Origin: an uncultured Collinsella sp.
GTDB lineage: Bacteria; Actinomycetota; Coriobacteriia; Coriobacteriales; Coriobacteriaceae
Direction: 5' to 3'
DNA: 5,649 nt
NCBI GenBank assembly: GCA_900552155.1
Contig: URYU01000116.1
Coordinates: forward strand, 1-5,649
The position numbers and the translations under genes were made by a program. Below are positions 1-5,482 of this stretch, piece by piece. The notes beneath the pieces are model-generated. The model made no database searches, was not told where the DNA came from, and saw only the letters and a program-made list of their open reading frames with translations. How positions within the stretch are numbered: the first letter of the stretch is position 1; every line of letters starts with the position of its first letter.

Positions 1-965
1 ACCACATACTGCGCATTATCGACCCAAGTCTGAGTCTTGCCCTGGGCATCGCGACCAATGACGGTCACATTTGCGGCAACCTGGTCCTTAACGCCAGGGG
101 ACGAGCTACCAGCCGTATAGGCAAACTCAATCTTCTGCCCCTGGGTGAGCTTGACGCTGCTCGCGCCAACCGAGGAAGACGCGCCGTCGACGAACAGCTG
201 CCAGAAGGCATAAGTCGTCGGATCGTAGGCAAGCGTGCGACCATCACTCGGGGATGTGATGCTTTCGAGGTAGAAACCGTATGCCGTGTTCGGTTCGTAC
301 TTCGCCTTGAAGCCCGTCTTCTCCTGCAGCTTAATGAAGGCATCCGCAGCCGTCGCGCCCTCGTCGAGCTTGAGCTGCGTAGGTGCCACCCAGGTCTGAG
401 CCTTGCCGTCAGCATCGGTGCCGATAATCGAGAACGAGACCTCGACCTGCCTCTTGGCGACATCGCCGGTTTCTGTCGGGTTCTCTGTCTGAACGGCAGC
501 CGCGGCGGCAGATCCCGCTTGGCCAGCGGATGCCGTCGAAGACTGCTCGCTCGTGGCAGGGCTCTCCCCCGTCGCCGAGCCTTCGTCGCCAGTTGCTGCC
601 TCTGTTATGGCTGCACTAGCTGCAGGCGCGCCCTCGGAATCCGAAACCTCGGCGCCGCTCTGCTCAGCGGTACCGCCCGCAAGCGCTGCGTCCTCGCCCG
701 GCGTCGCAGCCTGAGCCACAGCCTCGGCAATGCCCTCGGCGCCCTCGGCCCACAGCTGAGCCGGCGTGGTGCCAAAGGCCATCGCGAAGGCCAGGAATGC
801 CACCAGGCCGCGCTTGGCTACGCCGCGCGCAATTGCGCCACGGCGATGCGAGACGCGCTCGCGCTCGTCCTCAAACATATCCAATTGTCCCCCATTGTCT
901 GTACTTGGAGCGTTGCCTTGAGGCTGCCCCACGTCATCGCGCATGTTGCGCTCGAGTTCCCCCAT
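1..965 (-). CDS. Secreted DUF4430 (transcobalamin C-terminal-like) surface protein, 5' part only, runs off the left edge
   Basis: Seen: an open frame of 321 codons from an ATG at 963-965 to the window edge, with no stop. AGGAGG at 972-977 lies 6 nt before the ATG and decides the start; later Met codons (residues 8 and 30) lack such a site. Residues 1-50 form a long charged n-region ending in RRGAIARGVAKR, then a hydrophobic stretch (GLVAFLAFAMAFG, 53-65) and a possible signal peptidase site near LWA-EG (about residue 73). Residues 74-170 are an Ala/Ser/Glu/Thr/Gly-rich linker, probably a wall-spanning or flexible spacer. Residues 173-285 match the DUF4430 layout (IIGTDADGKAQTWV, a GATAADAF helix, YGFYLESI, FWQLFVDG, and a LTQGQKIEFAY end). 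A second copy starts at about residue 295 (VIGRDAQGKTQTWV). Known: DUF4430 resembles the C-terminal domain of transcobalamin and intrinsic factor. Inferred: with a B12 riboswitch directly upstream, it is probably an exported corrinoid-binding protein. The C-terminal anchor is outside the window. Confidence 0.85.
   Translation of the reverse strand, partial: MGELERNMRDDVGQPQGNAPSTDNGGQLDMFEDERERVSHRRGAIARGVAKRGLVAFLAFAMAFGTTPAQLWAEGAEGIAEAVAQAATPGEDAALAGGTAEQSGAEVSDSEGAPAASAAITEAATGDEGSATGESPATSEQSSTASAGQAGSAAAAAVQTENPTETGDVAKRQVEVSFSIIGTDADGKAQTWVAPTQLKLDEGATAADAFIKLQEKTGFKAKYEPNTAYGFYLESITSPSDGRTLAYDPTTYAFWQLFVDGASSSVGASSVKLTQGQKIEFAYTAGSSSPGVKDQVAANVTVIGRDAQGKTQTWVDNAQYV
172..449 (-). other. 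First DUF4430 domain (approximate span within the surface protein)
   Basis: This covers residues 173 to about 265, the best-conserved part of the first repeat; the domain probably ends at FAY, about residue 283 (near base 117). It opens with a beta strand ending in IIGTDADG and TWV. A short amphipathic helix (GATAADAFIKLQEKTG) follows, then Tyr/Phe-rich strands (YGFYLES, YAFWQLFVDG). These are the positions usually conserved in DUF4430. The boundaries are judged by eye, not from an alignment. Confidence 0.6.
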
Positions 966-1027
966 CGGGGTCCTCCTTCCCTCCAGAGCCCTATGCACAC
1001 CGGCGGCATACGCCGCGGCAACGTGCA
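966..1027 (-). promoter_or_regulatory. Expression platform of the cobalamin riboswitch, with ribosome binding site
   Basis: In the minus-strand RNA, UGCAC (1023-1027) can pair with GUGCA (994-998) around an inner 5-bp stem, GCGGC (1012-1016) with GCCGC (1003-1007), with a 4-nt loop. The leader then reads GGAGGGAAGGAGGACCCCG before the ATG, so two GGAGG copies lie near the start codon. No U-tract follows the hairpin, which points to control of translation rather than of termination. The CUUGCAC that begins this platform is the exact complement of riboswitch loop L5, so hairpin formation and the loop-loop contact compete for the same bases. The control mode is inferred. Confidence 0.55.
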
Positions 1028-1203
1028 AGATGGGAGGCGATCCGACTTAACCTTAACGGCTCAGGCGCGCCGTCCGATCTGCGACGCGAACATCCCGAGC
1101 CAAGAGGAATTACGGTTACTGGTACAGCCGGGGACTTGCACCCCGATTCTCCCAAACGCGCAGGAAAACCGCGCATTCGTGCGTCTCCGCACCACCATCT
1201 AGG
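1028..1203 (-). promoter_or_regulatory. Cobalamin (adenosylcobalamin-type) riboswitch
   Basis: Read on the minus strand, the conserved B12 riboswitch parts occur in order. P1 is AGATGG (1195-1200) pairing with CCATCT (1028-1033). A hairpin GCGCGG-TTTT-CCTGCGC follows, then the core GGGA (1150-1153) and the P5/L5 hairpin CGGGG-TGCAAGT-CCCCG (1129-1145). Next come GGCTGTACC and CAGTAACCGTAA (1110-1121), the counterpart of the usual CGG..CCGC.ACTGTAA. A further stem pairs GGCTC (1097-1101) with GAGCC (1058-1062). The B12 box is AGTCGGATCGCCTCCC (1032-1047), against the family pattern AGYCMGRAGACCTGCC. The predicted transcript start (about 1203) is almost exactly where P1 begins. Known: this family binds coenzyme B12 or other cobalamins and usually represses transport or synthesis genes when bound. 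The subtype (adenosyl- or methyl-/hydroxocobalamin) cannot be decided by eye. Confidence 0.85.
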
Positions 1204-1209
1204 CCATCG

Positions 1210-1238
1210 ATTATTACCGTCAAAATGGTATCACGCAA
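1210..1238 (-). promoter_or_regulatory. Promoter of the riboswitch leader and surface-protein gene
   Basis: On the minus strand, the -35 box TTGCGT (1233-1238) and -10 box AATAAT (1210-1215, 5 of 6 to TATAAT) are 17 nt apart. The start point would fall near 1203, just before the P1 stem of the riboswitch, which independently supports the call. Assigned by eye against the sigma-70/SigA consensus. Confidence 0.6.
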
Positions 1239-1264
1239 AAGGGCCTCGCACGCAGGCGAAGCCC
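1237..1264 (-). terminator. Intrinsic terminator of the phasin-like/ABC1 kinase operon
   Basis: The minus-strand RNA reads GGGCUUCGC (1256-1264), loop CUGCGU (1250-1255), GCGAGGCCC (1241-1249), then UUUU (1237-1240). That is a continuous 9-bp stem with one U-G wobble, followed by a short U-run. It lies about 50 nt after the kinase stop codon and abuts the -35 box of the next gene. Confidence 0.75.
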
Positions 1265-1315
1265 ATGGTAAAAGCTATTGTTTGCGATAGGAAAATGCGG
1301 TGACGGTCGCAGACT

Positions 1316-3079
1316 CTAGTGCTTGCCGCCGTGGCTGTTGAGCCAGATATTGCGGCCCAGCATAAGTGCCAGCACCAGCGCGCTCACGTAGCCCATAAAG
1401 CCAATGACTGGGATACCAAACACAACCGGCTCGATGCGCGCGTAGTACACCACCGACGAACCGATAAACAGGCCGGCAATCACAATTGCCATCGACATGC
1501 GGTCGATAATTCCGCCCAGCTGTCGCAGCGCCTTATCGCTGCTCATGATCTGCGTGTTCACCTTAAGCTGGCCGCGCGTGAGCATACGCGAAGCCAAGCC
1601 CAGATACTCGGCCGCCTCGAGCGAGCCCTTCGCCGCGCGATAACTGCTCGCTGCAAAGTCGCGGCTCATCTCGCGCATGCGGGCGTAGGTGCTCTTCTCG
1701 TTTTTGATGTGCGTCTGGATGATCTGGATCATGTTGACGTTGGGCATGTACTCGGTCAACAGGCCCTCGAGCGTCACCATGCCGCGGGCGAACATCGTCA
1801 CCACGCTCGGCAGCTCAACGTCATTTTTGCGCGCGAGGTTTAACAGCGAGGTCAAAAACTCGCCGATATCCAGGTCTTTAAGGTCGAGCCCGGCAAAGTC
1901 GGCAACAATAAAGTCCAAGTCGGACAAAAAGGCCGAATGGTCAAGCTCGGCCGAATCGCCGCGCGTCACGGCAAAGCGCATGAGCGAATCCTTGAGCTTG
2001 GGCACGTCACCCTCGGCCACGGCGAAAATCATATCCTTGACGATACCGCGATCGTGACTCGACATGCGTCCGACCATGCCCAAGTCGATAAAGTAGACGA
2101 TGCCGTCCTTGAGAATGATGTTTCCCGCATGCGGGTCGGCATGGAAAAAACCGTCATCGAGCACCTGCGTCGAGTAGTCCTCGACAATCGCGGCACCGAT
2201 CTTTTCCAAGTCATAGCCCTCGGCCACCAAGCGTTCGGGATCGGCGATCGAAATGCCGTCGACGTAGTCCATAACCACCACGTGCTCGGTGCACAGGTCC
2301 AGATAGGATTTAGGGCACGTCACGCCATGAACGCTCTTATGGAACTCGTAGAAGTCGTTGAGGTTTTTGGCCTCGGCCAAAAAGTTGGTCTCCTCGCGAA
2401 ACGAGGTCCACAACTCCTCGACTACGCCGTGCAGGTCAACGAATTGATCGGTGTTGACGAACTTGGAAACAATGCGCACCACCGAGCGGATGATATCGAT
2501 GTCCTGCGCCATAACCTGCTGCGCACCGGGGCGCTGCACCTTGACGGCTACGTCCTCGCCCGTCACCAGACGAGCGCGGTGCACCTGCGCGAGCGATGCG
2601 CTACCAAGCGGATTGGGGTCGATCGCATCGAACATCTCCCCCAGGCGCAGGCCGTATTCCTCTTCCAAGCAGCGGAGCACTACCTCGTACGGCACCGGCT
2701 CCACGTCGGAGCGCAAGCGGCGCAGCTCATCGCAAAAGCGTTGCGGCAGAATCTCGGACCGGTTGGCCAGAATCTGCCCCATCTTGACGAACATGGGGCC
2801 GAGCTCCTCGAGCAGGCGGCGCAAGCGAACCGGCGTGAGGTTATCCCACACACGGTACTTTTTGACCAAGCGAACAATCTGCCCAATGCGTTCGCGACGA
2901 CCCGCCGGTGTGAGCTGATATTCCTCGTCCGGCGCCATCGCGTCGGGCTCCTCGGGGACCATATCGACAGCGCGCGGCTTTTTGCGAGCGCCCGAGACGG
3001 CGGCATCAACCTCATCGACAACCGCCGCCTCGTCACCCAGGGGATCTAGTTTGTTGTAATCGGTGGTGGAATCTGCCAT
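1316..3079 (-). CDS. ABC1/UbiB/AarF-family atypical protein kinase-like membrane protein
   Basis: A complete 587-aa protein. After an acidic N-terminus of about 55 residues, it has the family's KxGQ motif (KMGQ, 99-102), LGSASLAQVHRA (158-169, the Ala/Ser-rich loop), VAVKVQRPG with the ATP-site Lys180, ETNF..EA.N (230-239, the ExD region), HADPHAGN (313-320, catalytic-loop type) and IDLG (331-334, in place of DFG). Two hydrophobic helices close the protein (about 527-548 and 551-575), as in membrane-bound UbiB/COQ8 proteins. Known: the family acts as ATPases or atypical kinases in quinone and lipid biology; UbiB supports ubiquinone synthesis. Ubiquinone is not expected in this kind of organism, so the substrate is unknown and no symbol is given. 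The ATG lies 8 bp after the stop of the phasin-like gene and has no clear Shine-Dalgarno at normal distance, which suggests translational coupling. Confidence 0.9.
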   Translation of the reverse strand: MADSTTDYNKLDPLGDEAAVVDEVDAAVSGARKKPRAVDMVPEEPDAMAPDEEYQLTPAGRRERIGQIVRLVKKYRVWDNLTPVRLRRLLEELGPMFVKMGQILANRSEILPQRFCDELRRLRSDVEPVPYEVVLRCLEEEYGLRLGEMFDAIDPNPLGSASLAQVHRARLVTGEDVAVKVQRPGAQQVMAQDIDIIRSVVRIVSKFVNTDQFVDLHGVVEELWTSFREETNFLAEAKNLNDFYEFHKSVHGVTCPKSYLDLCTEHVVVMDYVDGISIADPERLVAEGYDLEKIGAAIVEDYSTQVLDDGFFHADPHAGNIILKDGIVYFIDLGMVGRMSSHDRGIVKDMIFAVAEGDVPKLKDSLMRFAVTRGDSAELDHSAFLSDLDFIVADFAGLDLKDLDIGEFLTSLLNLARKNDVELPSVVTMFARGMVTLEGLLTEYMPNVNMIQIIQTHIKNEKSTYARMREMSRDFAASSYRAAKGSLEAAEYLGLASRMLTRGQLKVNTQIMSSDKALRQLGGIIDRMSMAIVIAGLFIGSSVVYYARIEPVVFGIPVIGFMGYVSALVLALMLGRNIWLNSHGGKH

Positions 3080-3087
3080 CTGCGCTG

Positions 3088-3504
3088 CTACTCGGCCTCT
3101 TCGGTATCCTTCGCATTGTCGGGCTCAACGGACTCGACGGGCACCGAGGTCACGTTGTCCTCGACCGAATCGACGATGTCGCGCACGTGGGCCAGGAAGG
3201 CCGTGCGCTCGGACGCGGTCATAACGCGGACGCGAGCAAGGATGAGCTCATCGAGCACGCGCTGGGCCGCGGTCTCGCCCTGCATGCCCAGACGCTCGGT
3301 CAGATCGGAGATGGTACCGCCGGCCTGCTCGAACATGTCGGACACACTGCGGGCGATATCGGGAGCGCCGGCGTCCTTGCGAACCTGCTCGCCCTTGGTA
3401 TTAAGGTCGTCGAGAACCTTCTTGCCGCCTTCGACAGCAACGGCGGCAGCGCCAAAGCCCACGTTAATGGCGCCGTTAACAAGCTGATCGAGTTTCATAA
3501 CCAT
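3088..3504 (-). CDS. Phasin-like small helical protein (COG3937-like)
   Basis: 138 aa, starting MVMKLDQL. GGAG at 3511-3514 is 6 nt before the ATG at 3502-3504; a TTG in frame at 3516 overlaps that site and is rejected. Residues 5-45 look like the first helix of phasin-family proteins, with the Gly/Ala-rich segment NVGFGAAAVAVEGGKKVLDDL followed by a KGEQVRKD turn. A second helical region runs from about 55 to 115 (SDMFEQAGG, RVLDELILARVRVMTASER). The tail from 120 on is acidic (ending KDTEEAE). There is no signal peptide or membrane segment. Known: phasins coat polyhydroxyalkanoate granules, but the short phasin-like proteins of many Gram-positive bacteria have no proven granule role. The gene is directly followed by the ABC1 kinase gene, so the two products probably work together, perhaps as a membrane- or lipid-surface partner; this is inference. 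Confidence 0.75.
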   Translation of the reverse strand: MVMKLDQLVNGAINVGFGAAAVAVEGGKKVLDDLNTKGEQVRKDAGAPDIARSVSDMFEQAGGTISDLTERLGMQGETAAQRVLDELILARVRVMTASERTAFLAHVRDIVDSVEDNVTSVPVESVEPDNAKDTEEAE

Positions 3505-3510
3505 GGTTGT

Positions 3511-3514
3511 CTCC
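3511..3514 (-). promoter_or_regulatory. Ribosome binding site that fixes the phasin-like start
   Basis: GGAG on the minus strand lies 6 nt before the ATG at 3502-3504. It overlaps the in-frame TTG at 3514-3516, so the longer 142-aa reading would have its own start inside the binding site. Confidence 0.7.
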
Positions 3515-3539
3515 AATCACAAACAACTGCATTGGCGTT

Positions 3540-3569
3540 CTTGTACCCAAGATTGAGCGAAAGCGACAA
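3540..3569 (-). promoter_or_regulatory. Possible promoter of the phasin-like/ABC1 kinase operon
   Basis: On the minus strand, TTGTCG (3564-3569, 4 of 6) and TACAAG (3540-3545, 4 of 6) are 18 nt apart, in the 99-base gap between the dipeptidase stop and the phasin-like start. It is the best pair in the gap but weak. The operon could also be read through from the dipeptidase gene, since no convincing terminator is present between them. Confidence 0.35.
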
Positions 3570-3603
3570 AGCGTTTTAGCGCTATTCAATCGACGGGAAA
3601 TCC

Positions 3604-5127
3604 CTACCTCACGTTGTCGTTCATCGCGAAAGAGTTCTTCATGGCGCAGCTCGTGGTGTAGAGCACCTTGCCCAGTAGAGCATCGGTCTCCACGCGAACA
3701 CGCTCGGCAAAGGCCTCATTGGCGCGTGCAAGCTCGGCAGGTACCTCGGCCTCGGGCAGAGCGGCTACGGCAGCATCGACGTCATGGATCTGCTTGTGGC
3801 CCATGCCACCGACCTTCTCCTGATAGTCCTCCACAGCGCGGCCGCACTCATGGAAACGGACGTCGGCCAGGGCGCCGATCAGGCGGTTGGCCCAGTAGAA
3901 GTTTTCGGACGTCACGCGAGCCTGCGTGTCGGCATAGTACTCGGGCATGGTCTCGACGTTGGCGTACAGAGGGACCAGCGCGTTAAACGAGTTGGAGCCA
4001 AAGGCCATCCACTGCACGGCGCGATACGCCGGCTGCGCATAGGGGCGCAGCTGCAACACGGCGAGCTGGCTGTTGCGGTTGATGCCGATGGGGCGATAGG
4101 CACCACGCGTAGCGGGCGTGCCCTTGCTGCCGTAGCAGTCGTACTCCGTGCCCTGGTAGTGGCTCGAGAGCACGTACTTGATGTCCTCGATGGTCACCTT
4201 GCGCTCGGGCACGCGGCTCCAGGGGATATCGTCGCTCTCGGGCGTGTAGTCGGCGTCGGGGCCATCCCACACGTCGCTGGGGTTGAGGCAGCGCTGCATG
4301 TACCAGGCGCGCGGCGTGTTGTAGACATGGTCGCTGTCGCTGTGCGAGCCAAAGGCCTCGCGCGGGTTAAAGACGGCAGCCGGGCCGTCGCTCTCGACGC
4401 CCAGCGTCAGGTCCAGATGCCACTCGGCCATCCAGGCGCGCAGGTCGGCGGAGCACATATGGTCGGCCTGGGCGCCCTCGGCGTCATCCAGGTCAAAGCT
4501 GTCGATGCCCAGCTGGTTGGGCATGGTCACATAGGCGTCGTCAGGCACGCGCTTGGCGATCCAGTGGTGACCGCCGATGGTCTCCAGCCACCAGATCTCG
4601 TCCACGTCGCTAAAGGCGATGCCGTTGTTCTCGTAAGTGCCGTAGCGCTCGAGCAGGTCGCCCAAGATACGCACGCCGTCGCGGGCGGACTTGGCATACG
4701 GCAGCACCAGGGTCACCATGTCCTCCTCGCCCAGGCCACCGGGCTGCGCCGGCACATAGCCGTCCTCACCCTCGTTGCCCTTGGCGGGCACGTAGTCCAC
4801 GAGCGGATCGGCGCCGCGGACGCGCTCGTTGGTGGTAAGCGTCTCGGTTGCGGACATGCCAACATTGAGCTCGTTGAAACCGGCCTCGGCCCAGATACCG
4901 TGGCCCGGGACAACATCGGGGACGCTCGTATAGCGCATGGGGTTATCGGGCAGCTCAACGGTCAGGTGGCTCAGGACGCTCGTGTAGACACGCGGCTGCT
5001 CGTCGGGATGCACTACGCGCATGCGCTTGGGCTCAAATACCCCGTTGGACGAGTCCTCGTTACGCGCGACCAGGGTCGACCCGTCGTAGCTTGCGTTTTT
5101 ACCGACCAGAATCGTTGTGCACGGCAT
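3604..5127 (-). CDS. Family C69 dipeptidase (PepD-type, N-terminal nucleophile hydrolase)
   Basis: 507 aa, probably cytoplasmic, with no signal peptide. The start is the ATG at 5125-5127, 6 nt after AAGGAGG; the in-frame ATG 6 nt upstream touches that site and is rejected. The protein begins MPCTTILVGKNAS, and Cys3 is the expected catalytic nucleophile, exposed by trimming of the N-terminus. Other C69 hallmarks are DGSTLVARNED (15-25), HGIWAEAGFNELNVGMSATET (76-96), LVLPYAKSARDGV (140-152), DEIWWLETIGGHHWIAKRVP (176-195), RNSQLAVLQLRPY (351-363) and WMAFGSNSFNALVPLY (373-388). Known: characterised members (Lactobacillus PepD) cleave a broad range of dipeptides and are about 470 aa, so this is a full-length, slightly long member. 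Its role is probably peptide nutrition or turnover. It has no obvious functional tie to its neighbours. Confidence 0.93.
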   Translation of the reverse strand: MPCTTILVGKNASYDGSTLVARNEDSSNGVFEPKRMRVVHPDEQPRVYTSVLSHLTVELPDNPMRYTSVPDVVPGHGIWAEAGFNELNVGMSATETLTTNERVRGADPLVDYVPAKGNEGEDGYVPAQPGGLGEEDMVTLVLPYAKSARDGVRILGDLLERYGTYENNGIAFSDVDEIWWLETIGGHHWIAKRVPDDAYVTMPNQLGIDSFDLDDAEGAQADHMCSADLRAWMAEWHLDLTLGVESDGPAAVFNPREAFGSHSDSDHVYNTPRAWYMQRCLNPSDVWDGPDADYTPESDDIPWSRVPERKVTIEDIKYVLSSHYQGTEYDCYGSKGTPATRGAYRPIGINRNSQLAVLQLRPYAQPAYRAVQWMAFGSNSFNALVPLYANVETMPEYYADTQARVTSENFYWANRLIGALADVRFHECGRAVEDYQEKVGGMGHKQIHDVDAAVAALPEAEVPAELARANEAFAERVRVETDALLGKVLYTTSCAMKNSFAMNDNVR

Positions 5128-5133
5128 GCGCAT

Positions 5134-5140
5134 CCTCCTT
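5134..5140 (-). promoter_or_regulatory. Ribosome binding site that fixes the dipeptidase start
   Basis: AAGGAGG on the minus strand touches one ATG (5131-5133, spacing 0) and lies 6 nt before a second (5125-5127). Normal spacing selects the second, giving MPC rather than MRMPC at the N-terminus. Confidence 0.8.
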
Positions 5141-5210
5141 GAGCGAAGAAATCAAACGGCAACAGTGTATCGCTTCGGCGCAGAAAGGGCGAAACCACGG
5201 CCTCGGCAGC

Positions 5211-5245
5211 CCCCGTGGTCAAAAAATGCCAAATATGAGTACTGT
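5211..5245 (+). repeat. Left terminal inverted repeat
   Basis: The 35-bp arm begins CCCCGTGGTC and ends GAGTACTGT. It pairs with 5414-5448 with a single mismatch at 5224 (A where the partner implies T). Confidence 0.9.
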
Positions 5246-5344
5246 CACAAATTTAGTGGCAGCAAATTGCACTGTTCCGGGCGCCGGGAATCCTCACCTG
5301 TCCAAAAACTGAGTCCAGTAATTCCCCATACGTCCAATAAAATT

Positions 5345-5379
5345 GGCTCTTTAACGATATTACTTATCGCTAAAGAACC
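5345..5379 (-). terminator. Hairpin inside the element, possible terminator for folD
   Basis: In the minus-strand RNA, GGUUCUUUAGCGAU (5366-5379) pairs with AUCGUUAAAGAGCC (5345-5358) across a 7-nt loop: 14 pairs, two of them G-U. AAUUUUAUU follows, which is a broken U-run, and a small CCAAU/AUUGG hairpin (5334-5346) overlaps its base. It is the only strong hairpin downstream of folD, so termination there is plausible but not certain. Confidence 0.4.
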
Positions 5380-5413
5380 AAAATGATCTCAAACATATGT
5401 GACTAACTTGGCA

Positions 5414-5448
5414 ACAGTACTCATATTTGGCATTATTTGACCACGGGG
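5414..5448 (-). repeat. Right terminal inverted repeat
   Basis: The 35-bp partner of the arm at 5211-5245, ending GACCACGGGG at 5448. The folD stop codon lies 34 nt further right. Confidence 0.9.
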
Positions 5449-5482
5449 TATCTAACCAACCCCCTAAACAGCCTCCAAACGC

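Larger units (their letters stand above)
5211..5448. mobile_element. MITE-like element of about 238 bp with 35-bp terminal inverted repeats
   Basis: The left arm 5211-5245 and the right arm 5414-5448 are inverted copies that match at 34 of 35 positions (mismatch 5224/5435). The likeness continues inward for another 16 bp at 10 of 16. The arms begin CCCCGTGGTCAAA. The interior is clearly more AT-rich than the flanking genes and contains no convincing reading frame. It lies between the folD stop and the dipeptidase start. Long, nearly perfect ends, small size and no coding content fit a non-autonomous transposable element. No target-site duplication is visible next to the outer ends (left flank ..CGGCAGC, right flank TATCTAAC..), so a regulatory or other repeat family is also possible. 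Confidence 0.55.

Noticed and set aside
65..463. Minus-strand frame of 132 aa at the left end
   Set aside because: It is in a different frame from the DUF4430 protein, consists mostly of Arg and Ser, and is an out-of-frame shadow.
1195..1222. Alternative promoter using TTGACG (1217-1222) as the -35 box
   Set aside because: The hexamer 17 nt downstream is AGATGG, which does not resemble a -10 box and is the P1 strand of the riboswitch.
519..1303. Two overlapping plus-strand frames (519-1202 and 797-1303)
   Set aside because: They run antisense through the surface-protein signal region and the riboswitch, are Arg/Pro/Ser-rich and have no recognisable domain. The minus-strand reading explains the whole interval.
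1937..3049. Long plus-strand open frame (370 aa) opposite the ABC1 kinase gene
   Set aside because: It is a His/Val/Arg-rich antisense shadow of a gene with clear family motifs, with no matching domain. Long antisense frames are common in GC-rich DNA.
3570..3583. Small hairpin (AGCG/CGCT) after the dipeptidase stop, considered as a terminator
   Set aside because: It has only 4 pairs with an A-rich loop and no proper U-run, so it is too weak to call.
3784..5142. Long plus-strand open frame (452 aa) opposite the dipeptidase gene
   Set aside because: The minus strand encodes an unmistakable C69 protein. The plus frame has an Ala/Val/Gly/His-biased composition without motifs and ends inside the dipeptidase's own ribosome binding region.
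5128..5190. Search for a promoter directly upstream of the dipeptidase
   Set aside because: A TACACT hexamer near 5164-5169 has no acceptable -35 partner at 16-18 nt. No supportable promoter was found, so the gene may be read from within or through the element.
5194..5219. Short inverted repeat ACCACGG...CCGTGGT next to the left arm
   Set aside because: It has 7 pairs around a 12-nt loop without a U-run. It may be a chance likeness to the outer end of the terminal repeat.
5091..5386. Two plus-strand frames reaching into the inverted-repeat element
   Set aside because: They begin inside the dipeptidase gene or its leader, cross the terminal repeat, and show no domain or ribosome binding site.
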